64,000 bases of DNA from CALKAL01 sp051846895. Lineage in GTDB: Bacteria; Bacillota; Bacilli; Bacillales; Alkalibacillaceae. The DNA lies in the NCBI GenBank assembly GCA_051846895.1, contig JBPYCQ010000003.1, forward strand, positions 124,001-188,000, read 5' to 3'. Made by a program: the position numbers and the translations under genes. Numbering within the stretch: position 1 is the stretch's first letter; each line of letters begins with the position of its first letter. Below the pieces are notes generated by a model. That model was not told the origin of the DNA. It saw only the letters and a list, made by a program, of their open reading frames with translations, and did no database searches. Shown piece after piece: positions 24,328-32,530 of this stretch.

Positions 24328-25869
24328 TTAATCTACTGCGAGTTGGTCGCGTAAGCTTCTTCTTAAAATTTTTCCAGTTGTGTTCTTAGGAAGCTCATCT
24401 ATAAATCTAATTTCTTCTGGACATTTATATTTTGCTAGTTTTTCTTTACAAAAGTCATGTAACTCTTCTTCTGTTACGGAGTCGTCTTTTACAACGACAA
24501 AAGCGATGACTGATTCACCAAGATTCCGATCAGGAACACCGATAACAGCTACTTCAGTCACTTTTTCGTGGTGATATAACACTTCTTCTACTTCTCGTGG
24601 GTAAACGTTGTAGCCACCAACTAAAATAAGGTCCTTCTTACGATCGACGATATAAAAATAACCTTCATCGTCCATACGCGCCATATCACCAGTATGTAGC
24701 CAACCATTTTTAATTGTCGCCTTTGTTTCTTCAGGCATTTTGTAATAACCTTTCATCACATTAGGCCCTTTAACGATTAATTCACCAACTTCACCAGGTG
24801 GTAATTCATTACCGTCTTCATCTACGACTTTGTTTTCAACGTTAACGATACTTCTACCAATTGACCCTGCCTTTCTCGGACGGTCTAGTGGATTGAAGCA
24901 AGTCACAGGTGAAGCTTCAGATAACCCGTATCCTTCAGAAACTTGTACATCGAAACGCTGTTCAAATTGTTCAAGAAGAGCAACAGGCATCGATGCGCCT
25001 CCGGAAATACATAAACGCATGGAAGACAAATCTTTTTCTTCTTCTTTCGGGTATTGCAGTAAGTAGTTATACATCGTTGGTACTCCTGAAAAAACTGTCA
25101 CTTTGTAATCTTTGATTAACTTAAAGATGACTTCTGGTGAGAATTTAGGAACGATGAGTACTGTCGCACCATTATATAAAGGTGCATTTAATGCAACGGT
25201 TAAACAAAAAACATGAAACATCGGTAGCGCAGCAATGACACGATCATTTTCATCCATCTCTAAATATTCCGCTACATCTTTGGCATTTGAATAAAGGTTT
25301 TTATGAGTTAACATGGCCCCTTTTGGTTTACCAGTCGTTCCTGACGTATAAAGAATGACAGCGGTCTCATCTTCATGTAATACAGGTCGCTGCAAATCTA
25401 ATCCACCATTCTGGACGAGTTTTTCAAAAGAATATACTTTTTCTCCTAATGAACTATTCATAGCATTCACATTAGGATTCGTTTGACAGACGATATAATG
25501 TTCAACATTTGGTAATAGTTGATTCATCGCCTCAAACTTTTCCACTAATACATCTAACGTGATAACACCTTTAACATCACCATTATTAATGATATAAGAA
25601 ATTTCATCAACAGTGTAGATTGGGTTAATAGGAATTACTGTAACACCAAGACGCATCGCCCCATACAAACCGATGACATAGTGAGGTGTATTACCAACCA
25701 CTAATGCGATATGGTCTCCCTTCTCATACCCTAATTCTTTCAAGCTAGAAGCAAACTTAGTAACCATACCTTCTAGCGTTTGATAATTCGTTTCTTCCCC
25801 ATTAAAAATATAAGCTGTTTTTGTCAGGTTGTCTTTCGCTATTTGTGACAAGCGATCACTTAAATTCAT
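24328..25869 (-). CDS. lcfB: Long-chain fatty-acid-CoA ligase
   Basis: A 513-residue AMP-forming acyl-CoA synthetase that activates long-chain fatty acids for beta-oxidation. Seen: P-loop-like YTSGTTGKPKGAMLTH, GYGLSEASPVTCFNP, WLHTGDMARMDDEGY, DRKKDLILVGGYNVYPREVE, and the C-terminal Lys region KNTTGKILRRSLR. It closely resembles B. subtilis LcfB (YhfL). The start at 25869 follows AAGGGGG; the earlier in-frame ATG at 25923 lies in the operator. The FadR box upstream indicates repression until acyl-CoA accumulates. Confidence 0.93.
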   Translation of the reverse strand: MNLSDRLSQIAKDNLTKTAYIFNGEETNYQTLEGMVTKFASSLKELGYEKGDHIALVVGNTPHYVIGLYGAMRLGVTVIPINPIYTVDEISYIINNGDVKGVITLDVLVEKFEAMNQLLPNVEHYIVCQTNPNVNAMNSSLGEKVYSFEKLVQNGGLDLQRPVLHEDETAVILYTSGTTGKPKGAMLTHKNLYSNAKDVAEYLEMDENDRVIAALPMFHVFCLTVALNAPLYNGATVLIVPKFSPEVIFKLIKDYKVTVFSGVPTMYNYLLQYPKEEEKDLSSMRLCISGGASMPVALLEQFEQRFDVQVSEGYGLSEASPVTCFNPLDRPRKAGSIGRSIVNVENKVVDEDGNELPPGEVGELIVKGPNVMKGYYKMPEETKATIKNGWLHTGDMARMDDEGYFYIVDRKKDLILVGGYNVYPREVEEVLYHHEKVTEVAVIGVPDRNLGESVIAFVVVKDDSVTEEELHDFCKEKLAKYKCPEEIRFIDELPKNTTGKILRRSLRDQLAVD

Positions 25870-25908
25870 GTAAAATCCCCCTTGATGTATGTACAAAACT
25901 GAATTTGC

Positions 25909-25926
25909 TGAATGAACGGTCATTCA
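25909..25926. promoter_or_regulatory. FadR operator upstream of lcfB
   Basis: Perfect 7-4-7 inverted repeat TGAATGA-ACGG-TCATTCA. It matches the Bacillus FadR (YsiA) consensus arms TGAATGA/TCATTCA; only the centre differs from the usual NTAN. It lies just downstream of the predicted lcfB promoter, a repressing position. Confidence 0.85.
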
Positions 25927-25941
25927 TAACCTTCTGAATAT

Positions 25942-25970
25942 ATTATAAATTATTAATACTTATTGAGCAA
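25942..25970 (-). promoter_or_regulatory. Sigma-A promoter of lcfB
   Basis: On the minus strand TTGCTC (25965-25970), 17-nt spacer, perfect TATAAT (25942-25947); the FadR box begins 15 nt downstream of the -10. Confidence 0.65.
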
Positions 25971-25978
25971 TAAGAAAA

Positions 25979-26005
25979 CCTTAACAGGAATTAATCCTGT
26001 TAAGG
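25979..26005 (-). terminator. Terminator of lplJ
   Basis: Eleven-base-pair perfect stem CCTTAACAGGA/TCCTGTTAAGG with a 5-nt loop and TTTT on the minus strand. Confidence 0.85.
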
Positions 26006-26021
26006 CCAGATTCGATGGTTA

Positions 26022-27029
26022 TTAATATACGAGCGATAGAAAGTCTTCTTCCGTCAATTTACCTAAATAATATTGTAAGTCTACATTTTTTACAGCTTCT
26101 TTTATTGCTTCACGATTATATTGTATGCCTTTTAATTTTTCCTCAAGTTCTGATATTTCACCAATTCCGAAGAAATCTCCATAAATTGTACAGTTTTCAA
26201 TTACACCTTTTTTAACATCAAGGCGGACATCATATGTGCCAACACCTTCAATTCGTTTTGAATGTTGAATATTAAACGCTGGAGAGCGTCCGTAGTTCCA
26301 GTCCCAGTTCTTATAACGCTTTTCAGATATTTCGTTAATTTTTTCCCAATCTTCTTCTGTTAATTTGTAACGTGGGACATCGTTAACGTCTTCAACATCA
26401 AAAATATACTTCAGTAACAGCTCTTTAAACTCGTCCATCGTAACTTTTTCTTCAAGAAATTCCGAGATGTTTGCCACACGACTACGAATTGATTTAATTC
26501 CTTTTGAGCGAATCTTCTCCGATTTTACTTTTAGTGAAGAGACTACGTTTTCGATTTCTGAATCAAGCATTAATGTACCGTGACTAAACATTCTTCCGTT
26601 AGTCGTAAACTGAGCATTACCAGAAATTTTTCGTCCTTCTACTGTAATGTCGTTACGTCCAGATAACTCTGCCTTTACCCCTAGCTTATGTAACGCCTCA
26701 ATAACTGGCTTTGTAAATTTAGCAAAGTTACTAAAACTATCACCTTCATCTTTTGATAAAAAACTGTAGTTTAAATTTTGTAAATCGTGATAGACGGCTC
26801 CACCACCTGATAGACGGCGGACAACTTTAATATTGTTCTTCTCAACGAAATCAGTATTAACCTCTTCAATAGAGTTTTGATTACGTCCAATGATGATAGA
26901 TGGACCGTTCACATAAAAAAGTAAGTATTGATCCTCATTATCTATTTTTAAATTCTTTAATGCATATTCTTCAATCGCTAAATTAATTTGAGGATCTGTA
27001 ATGCCTTCATTATCGATAAAATATAACAT
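26022..27029 (-). CDS. lplJ: Lipoate-protein ligase
   Basis: A 335-residue ligase that attaches free lipoate to lipoyl domains of 2-oxoacid dehydrogenases and GcvH. The BPL/LPL fold shows VRRLSGGGAVYHDLQNLNY and ITVEGRKISGNAQ (adenylate-binding lysine), followed by the C-terminal accessory domain found in LplJ/LplA. AAAGGAGGG precedes the ATG. Synteny with lcfB and yhfI as in B. subtilis (yhfI-lplJ-yhfK-lcfB); yhfK is missing here. Confidence 0.93.
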   Translation of the reverse strand: MLYFIDNEGITDPQINLAIEEYALKNLKIDNEDQYLLFYVNGPSIIIGRNQNSIEEVNTDFVEKNNIKVVRRLSGGGAVYHDLQNLNYSFLSKDEGDSFSNFAKFTKPVIEALHKLGVKAELSGRNDITVEGRKISGNAQFTTNGRMFSHGTLMLDSEIENVVSSLKVKSEKIRSKGIKSIRSRVANISEFLEEKVTMDEFKELLLKYIFDVEDVNDVPRYKLTEEDWEKINEISEKRYKNWDWNYGRSPAFNIQHSKRIEGVGTYDVRLDVKKGVIENCTIYGDFFGIGEISELEEKLKGIQYNREAIKEAVKNVDLQYYLGKLTEEDFLSLVY

Positions 27030-27219
27030 GAAACACCCTCCTTTTTCCTTTTCCCTATTCCATTGTAAAAAACTATCGAAAATATAGCAACGAATAGTAA
27101 TTGATGAGAATGTTTTACTATATTTCGATTAAACATTCCAAGTTCAGAATACTTGAAACATTTTTTTAAAATGTTATTATTTAACATAAATTAATATTAA
27201 TATAAGGGGAATTTTTTAT

Positions 27220-27639
27220 ATGAAGAAACGATATATTGTGATGTTACTTGTTTTCATGATGGCAGGTTGTGGAAAGGATTCTATTAATTTAGATGACTAT
27301 AATCGTGTTCTTGCCGAAGCGTTTGTAACTAGAACACATGAATATGAAGATGGTTATAAAAAAGTTAATTCTCTCCTCTTAATGGGAGGTAAAAGCTCTG
27401 GAGTAGAAGCTGTATTAATTGAAGACTTCTATGACAAAAATAATAATTACATAAAAACAAAGCTTCTATATTCGGAATTGGAAAAAGGTGATTTGGAAGT
27501 ATGGGTGGATGAACCAAAAACTCTATATTTAGAATCAATCGGATTTACGAACACAATGTCTAATAAAAATTTGAGTGATGAAGAGCAAAAAGAGTTAACA
27601 GACTATCTTATAAAAATATATGAGGATCATTTAAGCTAG
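27220..27639 (+). CDS. Small lipoprotein of unknown function
   Basis: A 139-residue predicted lipoprotein with signal peptide and lipobox MAGC. The mature part is acidic with alternating beta-like stretches (VEAVLIEDFYDKNNNYIKTK) and a helical C-terminus. No family recognised. AAGGGG precedes the start and a terminator follows, so it is its own unit, divergent from lplJ. It occupies the place between lplJ and yhfI, where B. subtilis has no gene. Confidence 0.72.
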   Translation: MKKRYIVMLLVFMMAGCGKDSINLDDYNRVLAEAFVTRTHEYEDGYKKVNSLLLMGGKSSGVEAVLIEDFYDKNNNYIKTKLLYSELEKGDLEVWVDEPKTLYLESIGFTNTMSNKNLSDEEQKELTDYLIKIYEDHLS

Positions 27640-27666
27640 AGGGATGTTGACTCCCCTAGCTTTTTT
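27635..27666 (+). terminator. Terminator of the orphan lipoprotein gene
   Basis: Stem GCTAG..GGGA/TCCC..CTAGC followed by TTTTTT. The T run reaches the yhfI stop codon of the convergent gene. Confidence 0.75.
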
Positions 27667-28396
27667 ATAAACTGTAAGTTACGCCTTCTTTTGCAAGCTG
27701 AATCTCTCCATTAAACTGTTCGCCAGCTTGTTTAGCTAAGTCATTATGGTCTCCAAAATGTGGAAGATGTGTTAAACACAACTGCTTGACATTCGCACGT
27801 TGAGCTAACTTCCCACACTCTTCACTCGTCATATGTCCCGCCTTAGAACCATCCATTCCTTTATAAAAACTTGATTCTGCGATGAGCAGGTCGGCTCCTC
27901 TTGCAAAATCAACGAGTCCATCGAAATATGACGTATCAGCAGTGTAAACCATTGTTGTTTCACCGTCTGTCACACGCATCGCATAACAAGATTTAGGATG
28001 TTTTGTTTTTAAGAAGTGAAACGTAAATGGGCCTATTTGATATTCCTTTCGATCGTCATATTTTTTTCCTACTGTCGCTTGATGGTTTAACTGCTGAAAA
28101 GCTTGTCCATCGTCTTTGGCGGCATAGATTGGTACTTTACCTGCTATTTTCCCAAGCTGTTGCTGTACGAGGCAGGCATACTGAAAGACGCCGAGATCCG
28201 CAACATGATCGCTATGAAAATGTGATAAAACAACGGCATCAACTTGTTCAATCGATAGATATTGTTGAATTCGTGATAACGCCCCACTCCCCAAATCAAT
28301 AACTAAATTAAAATTACCTTGCTGTAATAAATAACACGATGTTGCTTCACCTTTATTCGGATAAGCTCCCCAATATCCAATCACTTTGACGTCCAT
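27665..28396 (-). CDS. yhfI: MBL-fold metallohydrolase
   Basis: A 243-residue metallo-beta-lactamase-fold protein with the metal motif SHFHSDHVAD, a second set in TADTSYF and a last His in LTHLPHFGDH. Related to RNase Z-like hydrolases; the substrate is unknown. Divergent from yhfH, as in B. subtilis. Confidence 0.87.
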   Translation of the reverse strand: MDVKVIGYWGAYPNKGEATSCYLLQQGNFNLVIDLGSGALSRIQQYLSIEQVDAVVLSHFHSDHVADLGVFQYACLVQQQLGKIAGKVPIYAAKDDGQAFQQLNHQATVGKKYDDRKEYQIGPFTFHFLKTKHPKSCYAMRVTDGETTMVYTADTSYFDGLVDFARGADLLIAESSFYKGMDGSKAGHMTSEECGKLAQRANVKQLCLTHLPHFGDHNDLAKQAGEQFNGEIQLAKEGVTYSL

Positions 28397-28438
28397 ATAG
28401 GTCTTACCTCCTATTTTTGTTATAATACAGATTTATTA

Positions 28439-28467
28439 TTCACATAACTGTATTAGTACAGTATAAT
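28439..28467 (+). promoter_or_regulatory. Sigma-A promoter of yhfH with embedded palindrome
   Basis: TTCACA (28439-28444), 17-nt spacer, perfect TATAAT (28462-28467). The spacer contains a perfect inverted repeat ACTGTA-TTAG-TACAGT (28447-28462) that touches the -10, a typical repressor position. Regulator unknown. Confidence 0.65.
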
Positions 28468-28499
28468 ATTATTAATAAAAAATAGAGGAGGAACTCCCC

Positions 28500-28628
28500 T
28501 TGATCCAATCGCCAGTAAAGTTCTTTAAAAACTTACCGAAGAAGCGTTGTAAGACTTGCAAAAAGGTGATGACTGAACAGGCTGACTGCTACTCGCATCA
28601 ATGTGAAAAGTGCACGTCTATTATATAA
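28500..28628 (+). CDS. yhfH: YhfH family small zinc-ribbon protein
   Basis: A 42-residue protein with two Cys pairs (RCKTCKKVM and QCEKCTS) that form a likely zinc ribbon, and the N-terminal VKFFKNLPKK typical of YhfH. The start is TTG at 28500 with GAGGAGG 8 nt upstream. Divergent from yhfI. Function unknown. Confidence 0.8.
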   Translation: MIQSPVKFFKNLPKKRCKTCKKVMTEQADCYSHQCEKCTSII

Positions 28629-28730
28629 CAGAGTAACTCAGATGTAGGTAACTTAGTAGTCCAAAATTGAAACTCTAGCATCAATGCGTATCTCGGATTA
28701 AATGAATCAACCTTAGTAGCTTATAGACTT

Positions 28731-28876
28731 TATCAGCCAATTTTCAATGTTTATCAGCCAAATTCCACTACTTATCAGCCGATTTCGCCAGATTATCAGC
28801 CAATTCAAGCGATTTATCAGCCAATTATGAAATTTATCAGCCAATTTTTTATTTATCAGCCAATTCGCGATTACTT
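28731..28876 (+). repeat. Array B: seven-unit 21-bp-phased intergenic repeat, TATCAGCCAATT family
   Basis: Cores begin at 28731, 28752, 28773, 28794, 28815, 28835 and 28854: spacing 21, 21, 21, 21, 20, 19, identical to arrays A and C. This is the best-conserved copy, with all seven cores reading TATCAGCC. The surrounding gap (28629-29042) holds only this array and the hemY terminator; 28881-28895 has one decayed TTTATCAAACAATT-like motif out of phase. Confidence 0.9.
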
Positions 28877-29004
28877 ACTGTCTACCAGAGTTTATCAAAC
28901 AATTATAAAAAGACTAAGTTATTTACAGGTGACATGAAAAGTTATAACGTGCAAGTCATCATCAAGAACCTCTCAATAAAATATTACTTCAAAAACTACG
29001 AAAA

Positions 29005-29038
29005 AGGCACTTAGATCATATCATCTAGGTGCCTTTTT
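29005..29038. terminator. Terminator of hemEHY (bidirectional)
   Basis: Twelve-base-pair stem with one G-T pair (29005-29016 with 29023-29034), T run on both sides. Confidence 0.82.
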
Positions 29039-29042
29039 ATTA

Positions 29043-30434
29043 TTAACGATTTACTATTTTCTTAACCACACTTTTAGCTTGGTCAATACAATCAGGGATT
29101 CCTACGCCACGGTAAGAATTTCCTGCTAAATATACATTCGGTAAATGTTCTTTTAGCTTACTCTCCATTACTTCTAATCGTTCGACATGTCCAACTGTAT
29201 ATTGTGGCATCGCGTCATTCCATTTCGTAACGATTGAAAATAGTGGTGGCTTTTGTATTGGTAAAATGGTTTTTAATTCATTGAGAACAATGGTTTCAAT
29301 TTCTTGATCTGTTAAATCTAATATTTCCTCATCACCTGGTTTACCGACATATGCTCTCATGAGTACGTGTCCTTCTGGTGTCGTATGTGGCCATTTTTTA
29401 TGTGTCCATGTACAAGCTGTGATTCTGTATCTGTCTTTTCTTGAGACGACGAATCCGGTACCAGTTGGCAATTGTTCGACGGCATCTTTTTCAAAGGCTA
29501 ACACAACATTAGCAACTGACGTGTTTTTCTCAGTTAATAGATGATGGATAAAGTCATATTGAGAAAAAATCTTGCGCGTTGCTTCATGTGGCGTTGTCAT
29601 GATGACATAATCCGCTTCTACCTTATCATCATGATTTTCAAAATAAATGTTATAGTGTCCATTATCTTTTTCTATATGTTTGACCGTTGTTTCTTTGAGT
29701 ATAGTTATGTTTTTTTCTAATTCGCTCTCTAACGTACTTACAATTTTCTGCAAGCCATTTTTTAAAGTTAAAAATTGGCCTTGAGGTTTAGATATTGTTT
29801 TTGGTTGTTTCGTTTTTGACAGCATTAATCCGCGCATTAAACTGCGATGCTTTTGTTCAATGTCTTGAAAATGCGGAAACGTCGCCTTTAAACTTAACTG
29901 GTCAATATCACCTGAATAAATCCCTGAAATTAACGGATGGATTAATCGATCAACGACTTGATTGCCTAGTCTTCTTCTAAAAAAGTGACCGACAGAGACG
30001 TCTTCAGTGTTATTACTTTTCGCAACGAATAAGTCTTTAAGTGCTGCAAGTTTCCCGCCCCACGAAAAGAGTGATGAGGTGACAAAAGGTCCTAAATCTG
30101 TCGGGATTCCCATAACGGCCCCTTTAGGAATTGGATGCAACTTATCATGTGACAATATATATGATTGCCCTGTTGCATTTCGAACGAGCTCATCTTCTAA
30201 TCCTAAATCAACGACTAATTCTTTAGCTGATTGTTTCCGTTCAAGAAAAGAATCTGGTCCACGTTCAATGGTGAAACCTTCTTTTTGAACGGTTTTCATT
30301 TTTCCGCCGAGTTCATTAGTCGCTTCAACTAATGTGATGTCCATAGCGGGATTATCTTTTTTTAAATAATAAGCGGCGGCTAGCCCTGTAATGCCTCCGC
30401 CGATTATTACTGTATGCTTCCGTTTGCTCATCAT
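29043..30434 (-). CDS. hemY: Coproporphyrinogen/protoporphyrinogen III oxidase
   Basis: A 463-residue FAD enzyme that oxidises coproporphyrinogen III to coproporphyrin III in the Gram-positive haem route. Seen: dinucleotide-binding VIIGGGITGLAAAYYL, ERGPDSFLERKQSAKEL, CTWTHKKWPHTTPEGH and the C-terminal YRGVGIPDCIDQA. hemH ends 4 nt before the ATG at 30434; a TTG at 30437 and an ATG at 30431 are alternative starts. AAGGGA within the hemH end serves as ribosome site. Third gene of hemEHY. Confidence 0.95.
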   Translation of the reverse strand: MMSKRKHTVIIGGGITGLAAAYYLKKDNPAMDITLVEATNELGGKMKTVQKEGFTIERGPDSFLERKQSAKELVVDLGLEDELVRNATGQSYILSHDKLHPIPKGAVMGIPTDLGPFVTSSLFSWGGKLAALKDLFVAKSNNTEDVSVGHFFRRRLGNQVVDRLIHPLISGIYSGDIDQLSLKATFPHFQDIEQKHRSLMRGLMLSKTKQPKTISKPQGQFLTLKNGLQKIVSTLESELEKNITILKETTVKHIEKDNGHYNIYFENHDDKVEADYVIMTTPHEATRKIFSQYDFIHHLLTEKNTSVANVVLAFEKDAVEQLPTGTGFVVSRKDRYRITACTWTHKKWPHTTPEGHVLMRAYVGKPGDEEILDLTDQEIETIVLNELKTILPIQKPPLFSIVTKWNDAMPQYTVGHVERLEVMESKLKEHLPNVYLAGNSYRGVGIPDCIDQAKSVVKKIVNR

Positions 30435-30437
30435 CAA

Positions 30438-31367
30438 CTATCCCTTCATCACATCTAAAACTACTTTCGCTAAAGTAGCGATGAATTTTGGCTTTGCGTT
30501 CGGCATTTCTGGTCGATAATAAGTAGCGTTTATGTCATCACATACAACTTTACATTCATAATCATTATCGTATAAAACTTCTAAATGATCCGCGACAAAT
30601 CCAACTGGAGCATAGACAAAGGCTTTATAACCTTTTTCATTATATAAGTCTCTCGTTAAATCTTGAACATCTGGTCCAAGCCACGGATCAGGCGTGTTGC
30701 CTTCACTTTGCCAACCGACCGCATACTCATCAATCCCTGCTTGGTTCGCGATGAGTTTAGCCGTTTCTTCTAGCTGATCAACATATGGGTCGCCATCTTG
30801 TAAAATTTTTTCAGGTAAACTATGAGCTGAAACAATTAAACAAGCTTGATTTCTTTCTTCTTCTGGCATGTCACCATATACTTTATTAATCTGTTCTACC
30901 CAATAATCAATAAAGCCTGGTTCATCATACCAGCTTTCAACAGATGTCATTTTTATACCGTACTTTTCAGCTTCTTCTTGTGCACGTCCATTATATGACT
31001 TAATACTAAATGTTGAGTAATGTGGTGCAAGAACGATACTAACAGCTTCTTTAATTCCATCATCAGCCATTTGCTTAACTGCGTCTTCGATAAACGGATC
31101 AATATGTTTCAAGCCGATATACATTTTAAATTCAACGTCGTCTTGTTCCTCATTTAACTTAGCTTCTAATGATTCAGCTTGTTCTTGTGTAATTCTTGCG
31201 AGTGGTGAGATTCCACCAATTGCTTCATAACGGCTTCGTAAATCTTCAATGGCTTCGTCGCTCGGTCTTCTGCCGTGTCTAATGTGAGTATAGTAGCGTT
31301 CGATGTCTTCTTCCTTGTAAGGTGTTCCATAAGCCATAACTAATAATCCTACTTGGTTTTTAGCCAT
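30438..31367 (-). CDS. hemH: Ferrochelatase (coproporphyrin III type)
   Basis: A 309-residue type I chelatase inserting Fe(II) into coproporphyrin III. The metal-binding His is in VSAHSLPEKI and the Glu in WQSEGNTPDPWLGPD. The N-terminal LLVMAYGTPYKEEDIERYYTHIRHGR is typical. AAGGAGATG precedes the ATG, 14 nt after hemE. Confidence 0.96.
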   Translation of the reverse strand: MAKNQVGLLVMAYGTPYKEEDIERYYTHIRHGRRPSDEAIEDLRSRYEAIGGISPLARITQEQAESLEAKLNEEQDDVEFKMYIGLKHIDPFIEDAVKQMADDGIKEAVSIVLAPHYSTFSIKSYNGRAQEEAEKYGIKMTSVESWYDEPGFIDYWVEQINKVYGDMPEEERNQACLIVSAHSLPEKILQDGDPYVDQLEETAKLIANQAGIDEYAVGWQSEGNTPDPWLGPDVQDLTRDLYNEKGYKAFVYAPVGFVADHLEVLYDNDYECKVVCDDINATYYRPEMPNAKPKFIATLAKVVLDVMKG

Positions 31368-31381
31368 CTTCTTTCATCTCC

Positions 31382-32416
31382 TTATTTCCGAGAATATTCA
31401 TGAATAAAAGCTGAAAGGCGCTTTAACGTATCAGGATTAACTTCAGGAAAAACGCCGTGACCAAGGTTAAAGACATATCCAAGCTCATCATTTATGCCTT
31501 GATCAAGGATTTCTTTCGTTCTTGCTTCGATAATATCCCAATCAGCAAGTAAAATCGCTGGGTCTAAATTACCTTGTACAGTCTTTTGTACCCCCATTTG
31601 TCTAGCTTCATGGATCGATGTTCTCCAATCCAAACCAATAGTTGATACAGGTAAATCGTTAAATTCTAATAAAAGATGTCTCGTGCCAATCCCGAAAAGA
31701 ATCGTCGGGATGTTTTCTTCTTTTAACGCATTAAAAATTTTCTCCATCACAGGTTTAATAAATCTGCGATAATCTGGGGCACTTACGGCTCCAACCCACG
31801 AGTCAAAAATCTGAATAGCCGAGGCACCTGCTTTGATTTGTGCTTTCGTGTAAGTGATAATCATATCTCCTAATTTATCCATCAAAGCAAACCATGTGTC
31901 AGAATCGCCGTACATCATCGCTTTTGTTTTATTGTATTGTTTTGAAGGTCCACCCTCAATCATGTAGCTTGCTAGTGTAAAAGGTGCACCACTAAACCCG
32001 ATTAATGGGACATTCAATTTTTCTTTTGTTAGTATTTCAATCGTTTTTAAGACGTATGGCAAATCATTTTCTGGATCTAATTCACCGATTTTTTCAATAT
32101 CTTGTTTAGAACGAATAGGGTTATCAATGACTGGGCCAATCCCAGGCTTTATCTCAACATCAATGCCTATAGGTGGTAATGGTGACATGATGTCTTTATA
32201 TAATATGGCCGCATCTGTGTTGTACTGAGTGACAGGTAATTCCGTTACATAAGCACATAATTCGGGCTGATGTGTAATTTCAAATAAAGAATACTTTTCT
32301 TTTAACTTGCGATACTCCGGTTGTGACCTTCCTGCTTGGCGCATAAACCATAGTGGTGTGTAATCCGTCTTTTCACCATTATAAGCACGAAGAATCGTCT
32401 CATTAATTTGCTTCAT
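31382..32416 (-). CDS. hemE: Uroporphyrinogen decarboxylase
   Basis: A 344-residue enzyme converting uroporphyrinogen III to coproporphyrinogen III. Signatures: PLWFMRQAGRSQPEYR and PLIGFSGAPFTLASYMIEGG, with FNLGHGVFPEVNPD near the end. I use the ATG at 32416 (AAAGGTG upstream). First gene of hemEHY. Confidence 0.96.
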   Translation of the reverse strand: MKQINETILRAYNGEKTDYTPLWFMRQAGRSQPEYRKLKEKYSLFEITHQPELCAYVTELPVTQYNTDAAILYKDIMSPLPPIGIDVEIKPGIGPVIDNPIRSKQDIEKIGELDPENDLPYVLKTIEILTKEKLNVPLIGFSGAPFTLASYMIEGGPSKQYNKTKAMMYGDSDTWFALMDKLGDMIITYTKAQIKAGASAIQIFDSWVGAVSAPDYRRFIKPVMEKIFNALKEENIPTILFGIGTRHLLLEFNDLPVSTIGLDWRTSIHEARQMGVQKTVQGNLDPAILLADWDIIEARTKEILDQGINDELGYVFNLGHGVFPEVNPDTLKRLSAFIHEYSRK

Positions 32417-32530
32417 TATAATTATCACCTTTCGCACTTTTCATCTTTAGTCCATTTTCACTATAGAATAATTTAAGGACCATGTATAGCATTACGACTG
32501 ATTTGTCACCAATTTGTCCAAAAATAGCCG

